64,000 nt of DNA from Roseitalea sp. (GTDB lineage Bacteria; Pseudomonadota; Alphaproteobacteria; Rhizobiales; Rhizobiaceae): contig JAEPON010000003.1 in NCBI GenBank assembly GCA_017642895.1, forward strand, positions 1 through 64,000. The letters are read 5' to 3'. Below are positions 1 to 15,000 of this stretch, in pieces. Made by a program: the position numbers and the translations under genes. Below the pieces are notes generated by a model, which was not told where the DNA came from, did not search any database, and saw only the letters and a list, made by a program, of their open reading frames with translations. Each line of letters opens with the position of its first letter. The stretch's first letter is position 1.

Positions 1-173
1 AGATAGTCGTTCGAGCACCACACCGTCACATCATGGGTCGACCCGTCGCCGCGATGGCGCGTCGCACGCGGAAAACATCCCCGCTGGCGCTCAAGCTCGG
101 CAAAAACACGATAGTTCCCTCCATCGTGCAAACCGGTGAGCGCGGTCTCGAAATGCTGCTCGAATTGGTCCAT
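1..173 (-). CDS. hemA: 5-aminolevulinate synthase, N-terminal part (runs off the left edge)
   Basis: This is the N-terminal 57 residues of 5-aminolevulinate synthase, the PLP enzyme that condenses glycine and succinyl-CoA in the C4 pathway to give the first tetrapyrrole precursor. The translation from the ATG at 173 begins MDQFEQHFETALTGLHDGGN and ends in VTVWCSNDYL, which is the characteristic ALAS N-terminus (family knowledge). The rest lies outside the window. It is the last visible gene of the long leftward bch/puh unit, 13 bases after puhE. The puhE-hemA order is common in alphaproteobacterial photosynthesis clusters. Placing hemA here would co-express precursor supply with bacteriochlorophyll synthesis. 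An alternative PLP acyltransferase (for example KBL or BioF) is less likely because of the WCSNDYL-type start and the context. Confidence 0.9.
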   Translation of the reverse strand, partial: MDQFEQHFETALTGLHDGGNYRVFAELERQRGCFPRATRHRGDGSTHDVTVWCSNDY

Positions 174-186
174 GACGGTTCCCCTT

Positions 187-1041
187 TCAACCCGTGACCG
201 GCGCCGCGCGTTTGGCAACGCGGCCGTCTTCTTGTGATGATTGCAAATGTCCGGCAGCACCCGTTCCGCGGCGGATGAAGCCCGAGCCCGTGCGCCCTGT
301 CGCCCAGCCCCATAGCGCGGCATCGCGCACCGGAAGCACCAGGAAGAGATGTTCGACCAGCCCCAGAAAGGCGAAGGTCGCGATCAGAGACCAGCCGGTA
401 ATGGCGGCCGGATCCTCCGAAGCCACGGCCAGATAGACGCCCGCCGTCATCAGCGCGGTGACGATGACCACCGAGACGATGAAGAAGGCATGCACACGGT
501 CGGTGCGGAAATAGCTCGTCAGATACGCCATGCGGGCGGGCAGGATCTCGCTGACTGCGTTCGGCGCGCCCAGAAAGACGTTCAGCTTGGTCAGAAGGCG
601 CATGAGCCACATCAGTGCGAAGACCATCCAGCAGAACGGATTGGCCGCGCCCCACAACACAAAGACCAGCACGGCGCCGGTCAGAAACAGCGCCAGTTCA
701 TGGTCGCGCACCGTCGCCCAGGCGAGCCGGAAACGGTCACCGCCGCGCACCCCGGCGGGCAGCCCCTTTTTGCGCGGCCCCGTCAGATGGCCGGACAGAA
801 AGCTGATCTCGTGAAACGCCCAGATCATCAGCGCGGCAAAAAAGGCGCCATAGACCGACGCGACGGAAAGATCGGACGCGGTCGCAAGCGCGATGGCGAT
901 CCCGGCAACGCCAAGCGCCGATGCCGGGATGAGCAGGTAGAGCGGATCGGGCACCGGCCGGCGCGCCGCAATGATGACCGCGCCGGTGGCAAGCCACCAG
1001 GCGGTCACGGCAACGACGAATGCGGCAAGAGCCAGACCCAT
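187..1041 (-). CDS. puhE: photosynthetic complex assembly protein PuhE (DUF3623 type)
   Basis: This is a polytopic membrane protein of 284 residues with about seven hydrophobic segments, and it is nearly all apolar except for the C-terminal 40 residues. The family is found only next to acsF and puhABC in purple bacteria and is needed for normal reaction-centre/LH1 assembly in Rhodobacter. Visible features are the motif WAFHEISFLSGHL near residue 80 and a conserved TKLNVFLGAPN stretch near residue 155, both typical of PuhE. I chose the ATG at 1041 over an in-frame GTG at 1047. The GGAG upstream is seven bases from the ATG but too close to the GTG. It follows acsF by 10 bases and precedes hemA by 13, so it is co-transcribed with them. 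Confidence 0.9.
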   Translation of the reverse strand: MGLALAAFVVAVTAWWLATGAVIIAARRPVPDPLYLLIPASALGVAGIAIALATASDLSVASVYGAFFAALMIWAFHEISFLSGHLTGPRKKGLPAGVRGGDRFRLAWATVRDHELALFLTGAVLVFVLWGAANPFCWMVFALMWLMRLLTKLNVFLGAPNAVSEILPARMAYLTSYFRTDRVHAFFIVSVVIVTALMTAGVYLAVASEDPAAITGWSLIATFAFLGLVEHLFLVLPVRDAALWGWATGRTGSGFIRRGTGAAGHLQSSQEDGRVAKRAAPVTG

Positions 1042-1051
1042 GAGCACGCTC

Positions 1052-2152
1052 CTACCAGACCGGCTGCAGCCGGCTGGTCGCCGGGATATCGTTGGACAAT
1101 GTCGGGATCATGTAGAGCCGGGCGAAATTCACCCCGGCGCGCAGGCCGTGCCAGCCCTTCTTGATACCGCCGACAACACCGCCCTGTGCGTGGGCCTTCG
1201 CCATCGCGTCATTGATGGCGACCATGCGCTTGAACCCGGCGACAAGGGCGGGATTGTCGAGATCGAGCATGACCGGGAAGACCTGTTTGGAGATCTCGGT
1301 CGTCAGGCGGAACACCTTCCAGTCATAATCATCGATATCGACGCCAAGCGCCTCATGGAATGCGGGACGCTGATGGTCGCGCACATGCATGGTCACGAAG
1401 ACCGCCAGGAGGAAGAACTTGATCCACAGCTTGTTGCGGCCTTCCAGCAGCTTCGGATCGGCGCGCATCAAAAGCGAGAACGCCTCGCCATGGCGGAACT
1501 CGTCATTGCACCACTCCTCGAACCATTTGAAGATCGGGTGGAAGCGCTTGTCGGGGTGCTTTTCCAGATGCCGGAAGATGGTGATGTAACGCGCATAGCC
1601 GATCTTCTCGGACAGGTAGGTCGCGTAATAGATGAATTTCGGCCGAAAATAAGTGTACTTCTTGGCCTTGGCCAGAAAGCCCATGTTCACGCCGATGTTG
1701 AACTCCTTGAGCGCATCGTTGATGAAGCCGGCATGGCGGCTTTCATCGCGGCTCATATGGCCGAACAATTCGCAGATTTCCTTGTTGGTGCCGCGCCGCT
1801 TCATTTCCTTGTAGAGGACGCAACCCGAAAACTCGGCGGTCAGCGACGAGACGAGGAAGTCGATGAACTCCTTGCGCAACTCCTCGGGCAGCGCATCGAT
1901 ATCGATATCGTCCCAGTCCGCATTGCGCTTGAAATGGCCCTTGTTGGGGTCCGAGCGCAATTCGTCCATCAGCGCGTCCCATTCGCCGCGCACCGGGGTG
2001 ACGTCGATCCTGTCCATCTCGTCGAAATCGGTGGTGTAGAAACGCGGATTGAGCATGGTCGTCTCGTGCGCCATGCGGGTGGTCTCGTTCTGCGCCTCGA
2101 GCGGTGCGGCGGCCTTCTTGCCGGCAATCGGCGTATCGACATGCTTGTTCAT
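1052..2152 (-). CDS. acsF: Mg-protoporphyrin IX monomethyl ester oxidative cyclase (aerobic)
   Basis: AcsF forms the isocyclic E ring of (bacterio)chlorophyll from Mg-protoporphyrin IX monomethyl ester using O2. The protein has 366 residues, a usual length. The ferritin-like diiron ligands are visible as [10 protein letters not shown] (about 107-116), DESRH (about 136-140) and, later, [12 protein letters not shown]. The start overlaps the stop of the upstream 101-aa ORF as ATGA, so translation is coupled. No BchE-type anaerobic cyclase is seen in the window, so on this evidence E-ring closure depends on oxygen, as expected in an aerobic anoxygenic phototroph. The enzyme is probably membrane-associated. 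Assignment is secure from motifs and neighbours. Confidence 0.97.
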   Translation of the reverse strand: MNKHVDTPIAGKKAAAPLEAQNETTRMAHETTMLNPRFYTTDFDEMDRIDVTPVRGEWDALMDELRSDPNKGHFKRNADWDDIDIDALPEELRKEFIDFLVSSLTAEFSGCVLYKEMKRRGTNKEICELFGHMSRDESRHAGFINDALKEFNIGVNMGFLAKAKKYTYFRPKFIYYATYLSEKIGYARYITIFRHLEKHPDKRFHPIFKWFEEWCNDEFRHGEAFSLLMRADPKLLEGRNKLWIKFFLLAVFVTMHVRDHQRPAFHEALGVDIDDYDWKVFRLTTEISKQVFPVMLDLDNPALVAGFKRMVAINDAMAKAHAQGGVVGGIKKGWHGLRAGVNFARLYMIPTLSNDIPATSRLQPVW

Positions 2153-2454
2153 AGCGCAGCCTCCTCGGAGAAAGAGAACTCACACAGTTCCATGAATTCG
2201 AAATCGCCCGTCGCGCGGGTCCATGCCCGTTCGAGCACGCTGGCGCGGGTGATGGTGGCGGTGCGCTCGAAGGTGGCGGTCTCGCCATAGGGCACCGCGA
2301 CCGGCGCGCCATGCACCAGCACCTCGTCGCCCGGCTCGACGCCGACGCCATTGTCAAAGCGCAAATGCGCCCCCAACTGCTCGAACGTGTTGTTGATTTC
2401 GACCGTACACGGCACATCTTCCCGCGTCCGGGCGATCAGACCGATCAAACTCAT
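2149..2454 (-). CDS. conserved 101-aa photosynthesis-cluster protein between puhC and acsF
   Basis: This is a soluble-looking 101-residue protein with alternating short hydrophobic stretches, suggesting a small beta-rich fold. It has no membrane segment or signal peptide. A hypothetical protein of this size commonly sits between puhC and acsF in alphaproteobacterial clusters (context knowledge), but I know of no assigned function or accepted symbol. It overlaps puhC upstream and acsF downstream by ATGA junctions. That strict coupling implies stoichiometric synthesis with the cyclase or with the assembly factors. Residues of note are C16 and C91. Possible roles, all inferred, are a cyclase accessory or an assembly factor. 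It does not resemble the known cyclase subunit BciE/Ycf54 as far as I can see. Confidence 0.85.
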   Translation of the reverse strand: MSLIGLIARTREDVPCTVEINNTFEQLGAHLRFDNGVGVEPGDEVLVHGAPVAVPYGETATFERTATITRASVLERAWTRATGDFEFMELCEFSFSEEAAL

Positions 2455-2936
2455 TTCTGTCCTCCATTGTGCGCGGCGACACGCTCGGCGAGCGCCATCG
2501 ATTCCGCGCGGTTGAACGCATTCAGACTGATGCGGTCACCGGTCTCGACGTCCTCCAGGAAGACCGAGCCGCTGCCGATGCGCAGCACCGCGAATGTGCG
2601 GGTGCTTTCCTCACTTGCCGGCGCGCGCATCCGCTCAAGGGAGCGCAGCGCGCCGGCAAGAAACTGATCGCGTGCCATCGGATAGGACGCGATGACCGTG
2701 TCCGTCGCCGGATCGACGACATGGATGGTGCCGGACGCATCGCGCCGGATCATGATGTGACCGGTATCGACGATCGCATTGGCACCGGTGCGCACCACGC
2801 CATGCCCGGTCATGTTGGCGAAGGTGACGGAGATCAGCGTGAAGGCAACGAGCCCCACAGCCATCAGCAAGGGCAGCCATCTGACGGCTGTTCCGTGCTG
2901 GTGCCGATGGTCGCTGGCCGGAATTCCGCTCATCAC
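2451..2936 (-). CDS. puhC: photosynthetic complex assembly protein PuhC
   Basis: PuhC is a single-span membrane protein of 161 residues. It has a short cytoplasmic N-terminus with histidines, one transmembrane helix at about residues 20-40 (LPLLMAVGLVAFTLISVTFA), and a periplasmic domain carrying a DTGHIMIRRD-type beta motif. In Rhodobacter it is needed for normal levels and organisation of the RC-LH1 core complex. It follows puhB by six bases and overlaps the next ORF by four. Two ATG codons occur at the start (2936 and 2933), and either would serve. Identification rests on the size, topology and position between puhB and acsF. Confidence 0.88.
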   Translation of the reverse strand: MMSGIPASDHRHQHGTAVRWLPLLMAVGLVAFTLISVTFANMTGHGVVRTGANAIVDTGHIMIRRDASGTIHVVDPATDTVIASYPMARDQFLAGALRSLERMRAPASEESTRTFAVLRIGSGSVFLEDVETGDRISLNAFNRAESMALAERVAAHNGGQK

Positions 2937-2942
2937 CGCCTC

Positions 2943-3614
2943 CTATTCCGCCGCCTGCGGGAAGGCCGAAAGACCGCCTTCAACGGTGGCAACGGGGCTT
3001 TGGGCAGCCGCGTGGGTTCGTCCCAGATGGGCATGAAGCTGCGTCGACAGCAGGCCGGCCACCGCAGACACATCGTCAAGACCGATCATCTGCGGCTCGG
3101 TGCGGCCCATGCGCAGGCCGCGCACATGCGGCCAGAAGACCAGCCACGCCAACTGCACATCGGGCTTGAAACGCAGCGCGATGTCGCCTGCCCCGTTCGC
3201 CCGCCTGCGCACATCGACCGCCTCGATCTCCGAGAACGGCAGGTTGAACGCGGTCGGCAGCGCCACGCCGAACTTCATGACGATACGCCGCGTGGTGATC
3301 GTATAGATCGTCGTCTTGTGGACGCCCCAGGCGTACCATTCGAAAAGGCCGACAACGATCGCACCGGCTGCGGCCATGATCAAAAGCGAGACGATCACGT
3401 CATCGGCGGCGCGGCCGAAATAAAAGCCGGTGATCACAAGCCACGCCAGCATGACGCCGAAATAGGCGGCGATCCAGCGCGTCTTCATCACGTGGCGGCC
3501 AACCGCGCGGGCGTTCGGACGGCCCTGCCAGATGATGCGCTCACCGGCGGGCAACGGTCCCGGAAGGCCGTTATTGGCGCCTTCGTCGAATTCGGGAGCG
3601 ATAAAGCCGGTCAC
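2943..3614 (-). CDS. puhB: reaction-centre assembly protein PuhB (PH-domain type)
   Basis: This is a 223-residue protein with an N-terminal GERIIWQGRP motif (about 24-33), two or three transmembrane helices at about 48-95, and a bacterial PH-like domain beginning TIYTITTRRIVMKFGVALP. That arrangement is typical of PuhB, a dedicated factor for assembling the photosynthetic reaction centre in the inner membrane. Its ATG overlaps the puhA stop as ATGA, so it is translationally coupled to the H subunit it helps to assemble. The C-terminus after about residue 195 is low-complexity. The domain is also shared by DUF-type PH proteins, but the context settles the assignment. Confidence 0.92.
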   Translation of the reverse strand: MTGFIAPEFDEGANNGLPGPLPAGERIIWQGRPNARAVGRHVMKTRWIAAYFGVMLAWLVITGFYFGRAADDVIVSLLIMAAAGAIVVGLFEWYAWGVHKTTIYTITTRRIVMKFGVALPTAFNLPFSEIEAVDVRRRANGAGDIALRFKPDVQLAWLVFWPHVRGLRMGRTEPQMIGLDDVSAVAGLLSTQLHAHLGRTHAAAQSPVATVEGGLSAFPQAAE

Positions 3615-4405
3615 AGATAGGCCTCCTGTCGCTGCGGCGTCGCATAGAGAAGCCCGGCACCGAAATAGGCCATGATCTTCTCTTCCTCGAGCAGCGTTAC
3701 CTCCGAGGCCTTTTGCGTGCCCGGCACCATGGCGAACTGTTCGCCGGTAATCGCATGCACGTAGAAGACCTTTTCGCGATCGCGCGGGGTTTTGACGACA
3801 ACGAAATTCATCGGCACGAGCACGCGGCGCGGCGCATCGCCCACCTCGGTTTCGATCTCCAGGAAGCGGATCATGTGCTCCATGCGATCGACCCAGACGT
3901 CGCTGACCCGGCCGGCGACGATGCTGTCGCAGCCGACCACCCGCAGGCCGCGCGGATCCATGTCGCCGTCAGCGATGGTGATCGTCGCGTCCTCGCGCAT
4001 CGGCACGATCTTGGGCTCACCATTGTGCAGCATGTCCGGCACATCGGCCCGCGCGGTCCAGGAGCCAGGGCCGATGCCGTCGAGCATCGGCATCTCATTG
4101 TCCGGCTGCCACGGCGCGCCGGAGAACTGGCTGACCTGCGCGCCCTTCAGATTGGCCGGATCGGCATTGGCATCGCCCTTGTCGCTGGGCGCATGCACGA
4201 CGCCGTGGCCATGGGCGAGATGAAAGGTCTTGGGTGCGGGCGTGAACAGCCAGGACGCGCCGTCCTTGTTGCCCGCATCATCCTCCAGCGGGAAACCCTC
4301 GCGGCGGCTTTCGCGCTGCAGGTAGAAGATCAGACCGGCAAAGAACACCCAGAACACGTAAAGCGTCACCTGCGCGACATCGATGTACCCTGTGATTTCA
4401 ACCAT
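3611..4405 (-). CDS. puhA: photosynthetic reaction centre H subunit
   Basis: PuhA is the H subunit, which caps the cytoplasmic face of the L/M reaction centre and controls proton delivery to QB. The 264-residue protein has one N-terminal transmembrane helix (about 10-29, ending FYLQRESRREGFPL) and then the cytoplasmic PRC-barrel-like domain. The hallmark GIGPGSWTARADVPD lies at about 111-125, followed by PKIVPMR. It lies 22 bases after lhaA and overlaps puhB. This shows the organism makes a type-II reaction centre. The L and M genes (puf operon) are not in the window. Confidence 0.97.
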   Translation of the reverse strand: MVEITGYIDVAQVTLYVFWVFFAGLIFYLQRESRREGFPLEDDAGNKDGASWLFTPAPKTFHLAHGHGVVHAPSDKGDANADPANLKGAQVSQFSGAPWQPDNEMPMLDGIGPGSWTARADVPDMLHNGEPKIVPMREDATITIADGDMDPRGLRVVGCDSIVAGRVSDVWVDRMEHMIRFLEIETEVGDAPRRVLVPMNFVVVKTPRDREKVFYVHAITGEQFAMVPGTQKASEVTLLEEEKIMAYFGAGLLYATPQRQEAYL

Positions 4406-4427
4406 GGCTGTTCTCCTGGTTCATGGT

Positions 4428-5888
4428 TCACCCGGGCAGTTCGGCGATGCCGAACCGGCGGATTGGTTGATGGTCCGCGCCGCGGCGGCGTGCCCGCCCG
4501 ACCAGAGGGCCAAGCGCGACAAGGCTGGCAAACAGAAGACCGATTTCGATATGATAGACGACGCCGTAGCCGGCCGCCGGGGCCGACAGCGCCGACCCGG
4601 CCATGCCGGCTTCAACGGCAAAATTGACCGCGTCGCGGATGAAGCCGCCAAGCGCCAGGCCGACGCCGATCGCCGTTGCCTGCACCGCGCCCCAGGCGCC
4701 GATGGCAATGCCGCTGTCGGTGGTGTCGGAAACCTCCATCGCCGCCAGCATGGTGCACACGGCGAAAAGACCGCCGCCCAGCCCGATCAGCGCAGTGCCG
4801 ACACGGAACAGCGCCGGCGATTGCAGCGGTTCGGCGAAGACGACGGCGGAAAAGGCGACGACACCGATCATCGCGCCCAGCCCGGCCAGACGATACATGT
4901 CGCGGCCCATGGCGAGCCAGCGTCCCGCCAGTGCAAAGCCCAAAAGCGTGCCCGCCGCCCAGATCGCCGTCAAAAGCGTGGTTGCCGACACCGAAAGGCC
5001 CAGCACCTCGCCGCCATAGGGCTCAAGCAGCACATCCTGCATGGCAAAGCCGGCGGCGCCGAGTGCCACCGCGACCAGAAGGCGCACCGTGCGGTCATCC
5101 TTGCAATAGCCGGTGAACGCTTCGCGGAAGGTGGGGACGGCACGGTCGGCGCGGGTGAGTTCGGCGTCGCGCGGCTCCTGTTTCCACAACGCGATGCCAT
5201 TGATGATGAGCGTTGCGACCGCCGCGCCCTGAACCACGCGGATCAGCGTGATCGCATCGAAATCGGCCAGCATCCAGCCGAACGCGACCGCGCTGACCAT
5301 CATGCCGATGAGCAGCATCACATAGGCCAGCGCGACGACACGCGGCCGGTTGTCGGGCGCGGCCAGATCGGTGGCGAGCGCAAGACCGGCGGTCTGCGTC
5401 ATGTGCATCCCGATGCCGGTCAGAAGGAAGGCGAGCGCGGCACCGGCGGGGCCGGCCCATTCGGGGCCAGTGGTCTGCGATTGCAGCAGGAGCAGCGCGA
5501 ACGGCATGATGGCAAGGCCGCCGAACTGCAGCATCGAACCGAGCCAGACATAGGGCACGCGGCGCCAGCCCAGGAAGGATTTATAGGTGTCCGACCGGTA
5601 GCCAATCAGGACACGGAACGGCGCGGCAAGGACCGGAATGGCGATCATCGCGGCGACAAGGCTGGTGGCAACGCCCAGTTCGACGATCATCACCCGGTTG
5701 AGCGTGCCGGTCAAAAGCACCGTGGCCATGCCGACCGACATCTGAAAGAGGCACAGGCGCAAAAGGCGGCCCAGCGGCAAATCCTCGGTCGCCGCATCGG
5801 CGAACGGCAGCCAGCGCGGGCCGACATTCTGCCACATCGACCAGGCCGACCGCTTCCTGCGCGGATAATGGATGCCGCCAAACGCCAT
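4428..5888 (-). CDS. lhaA: light-harvesting 1 assembly protein LhaA (PucC/BCD major facilitator family)
   Basis: This is a 486-residue, 12-helix membrane protein of the PucC/LhaA family. These proteins are thought to deliver bacteriochlorophyll to nascent light-harvesting polypeptides or to chaperone LH1 assembly. The family signature near the N-terminus is visible (LTGTLNRVMIVELGV, about 59-73), followed by the basic RVLIGYRSD loop. The start overlaps the bchM stop (ATG/TGA sharing one base), and puhA follows after 22 bases. The lhaA-puhA order is strongly conserved in purple bacteria and separates this copy from the PucC-like paralogue at 18417. Confidence 0.94.
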   Translation of the reverse strand: MAFGGIHYPRRKRSAWSMWQNVGPRWLPFADAATEDLPLGRLLRLCLFQMSVGMATVLLTGTLNRVMIVELGVATSLVAAMIAIPVLAAPFRVLIGYRSDTYKSFLGWRRVPYVWLGSMLQFGGLAIMPFALLLLQSQTTGPEWAGPAGAALAFLLTGIGMHMTQTAGLALATDLAAPDNRPRVVALAYVMLLIGMMVSAVAFGWMLADFDAITLIRVVQGAAVATLIINGIALWKQEPRDAELTRADRAVPTFREAFTGYCKDDRTVRLLVAVALGAAGFAMQDVLLEPYGGEVLGLSVSATTLLTAIWAAGTLLGFALAGRWLAMGRDMYRLAGLGAMIGVVAFSAVVFAEPLQSPALFRVGTALIGLGGGLFAVCTMLAAMEVSDTTDSGIAIGAWGAVQATAIGVGLALGGFIRDAVNFAVEAGMAGSALSAPAAGYGVVYHIEIGLLFASLVALGPLVGRARRRGADHQPIRRFGIAELPG

Positions 5889-6613
5889 CAGCGCCGCACC
5901 TCCATCGCCTGCGAAATGTAGAAGCCGCGCGAGACCCGCGCCGTGCGGCCGGCTTGCCAGCCGGCCATGTCATCGCGCGCCAGAAGCATGTTCGAGAGGC
6001 GCTCGGGCCGCACCGGCTCGATCCCCGGCGACCGGTCGCTGCGCGGGAACATCTGGCCGATTGCATGCATCGCGGCGAGCAGCGCCGTGCGCGGCGCGAT
6101 CGTGAACACCATGGCCCGTTCGGTGCGTTGACCGAGCGCGGCAATGGCCGCAACCGCATCCTCGGTCCGGTAATGGATCAGCGAATCCATGGCAAACACC
6201 GCATCGAAACGGCCATGTTCCGCCGACAGCATGTCGCCGGCGACGAATGTCGCGCTTCCGGCCATTGGCGCCGTGCGCGCGATCTCGGCCAGCCGGTCGC
6301 GCGCAAAACCCGTCATCTGTTCGGACAGGTCGATGCCGAGCACGTCGGCGCCGCGACGCGCCAGTTCGAACGAGGCGACGCCGGAGCCGCAGCCCGCATC
6401 GAGCACGCGCCAGCCGGTCAGATCGTCCGGCAGACAGGACAGGAGCGTCGCGCGCATCCGGTCCCTGCCCTCGCGCACGGTCTGGCGGATGCGGCTGACC
6501 TTTTCGTCGGTGACCAGCTTCTTCCAGCCGTCCACCGCCGTCCGGTCGAAATAGACCTCCAGCTCGCCACGCCGCTTGGCGTATGTGCCGCTATGGACGT
6601 CCGCCGTCGTCAT
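5888..6613 (-). CDS. bchM: Mg-protoporphyrin O-methyltransferase
   Basis: BchM transfers a methyl group from S-adenosylmethionine to the C13 propionate of Mg-protoporphyrin IX, making the AcsF substrate. The SAM-binding motif VLDAGCGSG lies at about 70-78 and is followed by an acidic GIDLS loop. I start at the ATG at 6613 (MTTADVHSG). The longer reading frame to 6637 would overlap bchL without reason, whereas this start leaves one base after the bchL stop. Length is 241 residues, slightly longer than the Rhodobacter enzyme. It overlaps lhaA by one base. The position after bchL is the standard bchFNBHLM order. Confidence 0.95.
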   Translation of the reverse strand: MTTADVHSGTYAKRRGELEVYFDRTAVDGWKKLVTDEKVSRIRQTVREGRDRMRATLLSCLPDDLTGWRVLDAGCGSGVASFELARRGADVLGIDLSEQMTGFARDRLAEIARTAPMAGSATFVAGDMLSAEHGRFDAVFAMDSLIHYRTEDAVAAIAALGQRTERAMVFTIAPRTALLAAMHAIGQMFPRSDRSPGIEPVRPERLSNMLLARDDMAGWQAGRTARVSRGFYISQAMEVRR

Positions 6614-6614
6614 C

Positions 6615-11288
<4,674 letters not shown>

Positions 11289-11317
<29 letters not shown>

Positions 11318-12887
11318 AGAGCGTCTCGATCGTGATCGGGTTCACGCCTTTTTCGGTCGCGAACAGTTCGGTGTTCCGGCGCGCCTTGCCACGCACGAAG
11401 AAGGGAATCTTCCTCAGCTCTTGTTCGGCATCGCTTGTCCAGGACAGGGACCCGAAGCTCGCCGCCATGCCTTCATTCGCCACAACATCCTGCGTTTTAT
11501 CATCAGGCGCGGTCCGGGCTTCGGGCGTTGCGATGGTCTCATGGTTCGCCCCGGCATGCAAGGCAGCCAGATGCGAGGCCTGCGCGCCATCATTGAACTC
11601 GAAGTCCTCGCGGAACATGCCGAGCAGATGCTCTTCGAGCCCCATGACGAGCGGGTGGACGAAACTGTCGAACATCACGTTTGCGCCCTCAAACCCCATG
11701 AAGGGCGAGTAGCGCGCCGGGAAATCCTGCACATGGACGGGGGCCGAAATCACCGCGCAGCCGATCCGCAGGCGTTTGGCGATGTGCCGCTCCATCTGCG
11801 TGCCCAGCACCAGTTCGGGCTGCGCGGCGACGATGGCGTCCTCGACCTCCAGATGGTCGTCGGTGATCAGCGCCTCGACGCCATAGTCCTTGGCAGCGGC
11901 GCGCACATCACGGGCGAACTCGCGGCTGTAGGTGCCAAGGCCGCAGACCTTGAAGCCCAGTTCGTGCTGCGCCACGCGGGCGGCGGCGATCGCATGGGTG
12001 GCGTCGCCAAAGATGAAAACCCGCTTGCCCGTCAGATAGTTGGAATCGATCGACCGCGAGTACCAGGAAAAGCGCTCGTCCGCCTCGGCGATCACCGGTT
12101 CGGGATCGGTGCCGGCGATGGCGGCCACTTCGCGGACGAATTCGCGCGTCGCGTTCACGCCCATCGGCACTGTCTCGACGACCGGCTGCCGATAGGTCCG
12201 CTTCAGCCATTGCGCGGCGGTGCCGGCAATTTCGGGATAGAGCACGACGTTGAAATCGGCATTGGGCAGTCGCGTCAGATCGTGCGGCGTTGCGCCCATC
12301 GGCGCCACCACATTGACCGCAACGCCCAGTGCACCGAGCAGGCGCGTGATCTCGGTGACATCGTCGCGGTGGCGGAAGCCGAGCGCCGTCGGGCCCAAAA
12401 TGTTGCAGCTTTTCGGCGCGCCCTCGGGTTTGGGCTCGGGCGTGCGCCCTCCGGCAAGGCCACGCACGAGCTGGAAGAAGGTCTCCGCGGCGCCCCAGTT
12501 TTCCTTCTTCTGGTAGGACGGCAGTTCCAGCGGGATCACCGGCACGCTCAGATCGAGCGTCTTGGCGAGCCCGCCCGGATCGTCCTGGATCAGTTCGGCG
12601 GTGCATGACGCGCCGACAATGATCGCCTGCGGATCGAACCGGTCGACCGCCTCCTTGCAGGCGGTCTTGAAGATTTCGGCGGTGTCGGCGCCCAGATCGC
12701 GCGCCTGGAATGTGGTGTAGGTGACCGGCGGGCGCTGTTTGCGCCGCTCGATCATTGTGAACAGAAGGTCCGCATAGGTGTCGCCCTGCGGTGCGTGCAG
12801 AACATAGTGCAGCCCCTTCATGCCGGTGGCGACGCGCATCGCGCCCACATGCGGCGGTCCCTCATAGGTCCAGACGGTGAGCTGCAT
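11289..12887 (-). CDS. bchB: dark protochlorophyllide reductase, subunit B
   Basis: BchB forms the catalytic alpha2beta2 core with BchN and reduces the D ring of protochlorophyllide. The 532-residue protein starts [20 protein letters not shown] at the ATG at 12887, preceded by a strong GGAGGT six bases upstream. Asp36, the unusual non-cysteine ligand of the NB [4Fe-4S] cluster, is present in [10 protein letters not shown]. The longer open frame to 13052 is not homologous and is rejected. The C-terminal conserved domain, ending YDAKAHFGR, is complete. It follows bchN by one base and overlaps bchH. Confidence 0.97.
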
Positions 12888-12888
12888 G

Positions 12889-14818
<1,930 letters not shown>

Positions 14819-14980
14819 TTTATTTTTGTTTACAATCATGCGGCACTGTTCCATCCTTGCTCGCGTTGGGGTTGGTCGCACGAGCGCAAAGCCGGGTGCC
14901 GGCCAATAACCGGTCGCCGTCCCTGGCAGAAAAATCGGGGCCCGCACTGCGTGGCCATATTCATGCGCGATCGGGAACGC

Positions 14981-15000
14981 GGCTTGCCGCGTAACAAGCC
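14981..15000 (+). promoter_or_regulatory. hairpin abutting the ppaA start codon
   Basis: GGCTTG (14981-14986) pairs with CAAGCC (14995-15000) around an eight-base loop, and the ATG follows immediately. No Shine-Dalgarno sequence is visible, and an in-frame TAA lies six bases upstream of the ATG, so no longer start is possible. In the 265-base gap 14736-15000 the only other sites noticed are the bchF operator and a possible rightward -10 (TACAAT, 14831-14836). A role in limiting ppaA translation is a guess. Confidence 0.4.

Noticed and set aside
4383-5921. 512-aa open frame on the + strand antisense to lhaA
   Set aside because: Low-complexity, Arg/Gln/Asp-rich translation opposite a clear 12-helix membrane protein.
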